A DNA stretch of 13,788 nucleotides from Actinomycetota bacterium (GTDB taxonomy: Bacteria > Actinomycetota > Thermoleophilia > UBA2241), in assembly GCA_026392265.1 (NCBI GenBank), contig JAPLCL010000318.1, positions 1-13,788 of the forward strand, written 5' to 3'. The position numbers were made by a program, and so were the translations under genes. Position 1 is the first letter of the stretch. Each line of letters starts with the position of its first letter. Under the pieces are notes generated by a model. The model was not told the DNA's origin. It ran no database searches and was given only the letters and a program-made list of their open reading frames with translations. Below, piece after piece: positions 13,007 to 13,788 of the stretch.

Positions 13007-13788
13007 GTGAGTTCGTTCTTTTCCAACAATGCGGTGCTGATCGCTGTGATCTGCGCCCTCGGGGCAGTGGTCTACGGGGTGCTGCTCATCCGCTGGCTGC
13101 TGGCGCTGCCGTCGGGCGACGAGAAGATGCGCGAGGTCGCGGGAGCCGTCCAGGAGGGCGCCAAGGCGTATCTCGGGCGTCAGTACCGCACCATCGCCAT
13201 GGTCGGCATCGTCGTCTTCCTCATCATTGGCGTCGCCCTCGGCGTCAAGCAGGGCTGGGGTCTCGGCTGGGAGACAGCCTTGGGCTTCGTCGTCGGCGCA
13301 TCTCTGTCTGCGGCCGCCGGCTATATCGGCATGATGGTCAGCGTGCGCGTCAACATCCGCACCGCCGAGGCCGCCAAGAAGGGTCTGGGCCCGGCGCTCT
13401 CCGTCGCCTTCCGCGGCGGCTCCGTCACGGGCCTGCTGGTCGTCGGCCTGGCGCTCTTCGGCGTGGCCGTGTACTACTGGCTGGGCACGCAGTTCTGGCC
13501 CGAGCACGCCGTGCGCGCGCTCATCGGGCTCGGCTTCGGCGGCAGCCTCATCAGCGTCTTCGCGCGCGTCGGCGGCGGCATCTTCACCAAGGCCGCCGAC
13601 GTTGGTGCCGACCTGGTCGGCAAGCTCGAGGCGGGCATCCCTGAGGACGACCCGCGTAACCCGGCCGTCATCGCCGACAACGTCGGCGACAACGTCGGCG
13701 ACTGCGCCGGCATGGCTGCCGACCTCTTCGAGACCTATGCGGTCACGGCCGTCGCCGCCATGCTGCTGGCCTATCTCTTCTGGCCACA
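13007..13788 (+). CDS. hppA: Membrane-bound ion-translocating pyrophosphatase, 3' partial
   Basis: Predicted multi-span membrane enzyme that hydrolyses pyrophosphate and pumps protons (or sodium ions) across the cytoplasmic membrane. The GTG at 13007 follows AAAGGAG (12992-12998) at eight bases. The 260 codons seen here are about the first third of the usual protein, and the frame is open at the window end. Hydrophobic segments start at NAVLIAVICALGAVVYGVLL, TIAMVGIVVFLIIGVALGV and later positions. The pyrophosphate-binding motifs are intact: GGGIFTKAADVGADLVGK (189-206) and DNVGDNVGDCAGM (from D224). The residue that distinguishes potassium-dependent from independent types lies beyond the window, so the ion requirement is open. 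It consumes pyrophosphate released by biosynthesis and fits the phosphate-energy theme of the region. Confidence 0.95.
   Translation, partial: MSSFFSNNAVLIAVICALGAVVYGVLLIRWLLALPSGDEKMREVAGAVQEGAKAYLGRQYRTIAMVGIVVFLIIGVALGVKQGWGLGWETALGFVVGASLSAAAGYIGMMVSVRVNIRTAEAAKKGLGPALSVAFRGGSVTGLLVVGLALFGVAVYYWLGTQFWPEHAVRALIGLGFGGSLISVFARVGGGIFTKAADVGADLVGKLEAGIPEDDPRNPAVIADNVGDNVGDCAGMAADLFETYAVTAVAAMLLAYLFWP

Noticed and set aside
13676..13714. Cysteine in the HppA motif DNVGDNVGDCAGM as a possible defect
   Set aside because: All the aspartates needed for pyrophosphate binding are present and this position varies among functional family members.

Overview
The window is GC-rich, gene-dense bacterial chromosome. 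Long shadow ORFs lie opposite the real genes, several starts are GTG, and most stops are TGA. Gene content and style point to a high-GC actinobacterium-like organism, perhaps a deep-branching or anaerobic lineage: a rhomboid protease with an N-terminal zinc finger, PPK1 followed by SixA and a CYTH/CHAD protein, a membrane pyrophosphatase, MTA phosphorylase, and an Rrf2 regulator next to a NifU-like protein. This placement is inference; no rRNA or other strict marker is present. I saw no tRNA, CRISPR array, insertion sequence or phage gene.

Layout. (1) Bases 2-3027, plus strand: a 5'-truncated rhomboid protease, an M24 metallopeptidase overlapping its stop codon, and an MBL-fold hydrolase. (2) Bases 3057-3781, plus: a near-consensus promoter that probably makes a leaderless mRNA for an Rrf2 regulator with a cysteine cluster, then a NifU C-terminal-domain protein (iron-sulfur theme). 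(3) Bases 3799-8568, plus: a strong hairpin and a promoter carrying two dyads, then ppk1, sixA (4-base overlap) and a CYTH-HTH-CHAD gene split by one in-frame TAG. (4) Bases 8587-11761, minus: an operon read as CoA-transferase subunit A, subunit B, a 67-residue Cys/Lys-rich protein, and a Ppx/GppA phosphatase with a C-terminal HD region. It converges on the ppk1 operon. (5) Bases 11762-11990: a divergent intergenic region with a 13-bp direct repeat and a candidate promoter. (6) Bases 11991-13788, plus: MTA phosphorylase, then the start of hppA, which runs off the window.

The unifying theme is phosphate-polymer chemistry. PPK1 makes polyphosphate, Ppx/GppA degrades it, CYTH and CHAD domains handle triphosphate or polyphosphate, SixA removes phosphate from phosphohistidine (PPK1 works through a phosphohistidine intermediate), and HppA couples pyrophosphate hydrolysis to ion pumping. 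The least explained items are the amber-interrupted CYTH-HTH-CHAD gene with its internal DNA-binding-like helix-turn-helix, and the small CCGKGCKKC/polylysine protein just upstream of ppx.
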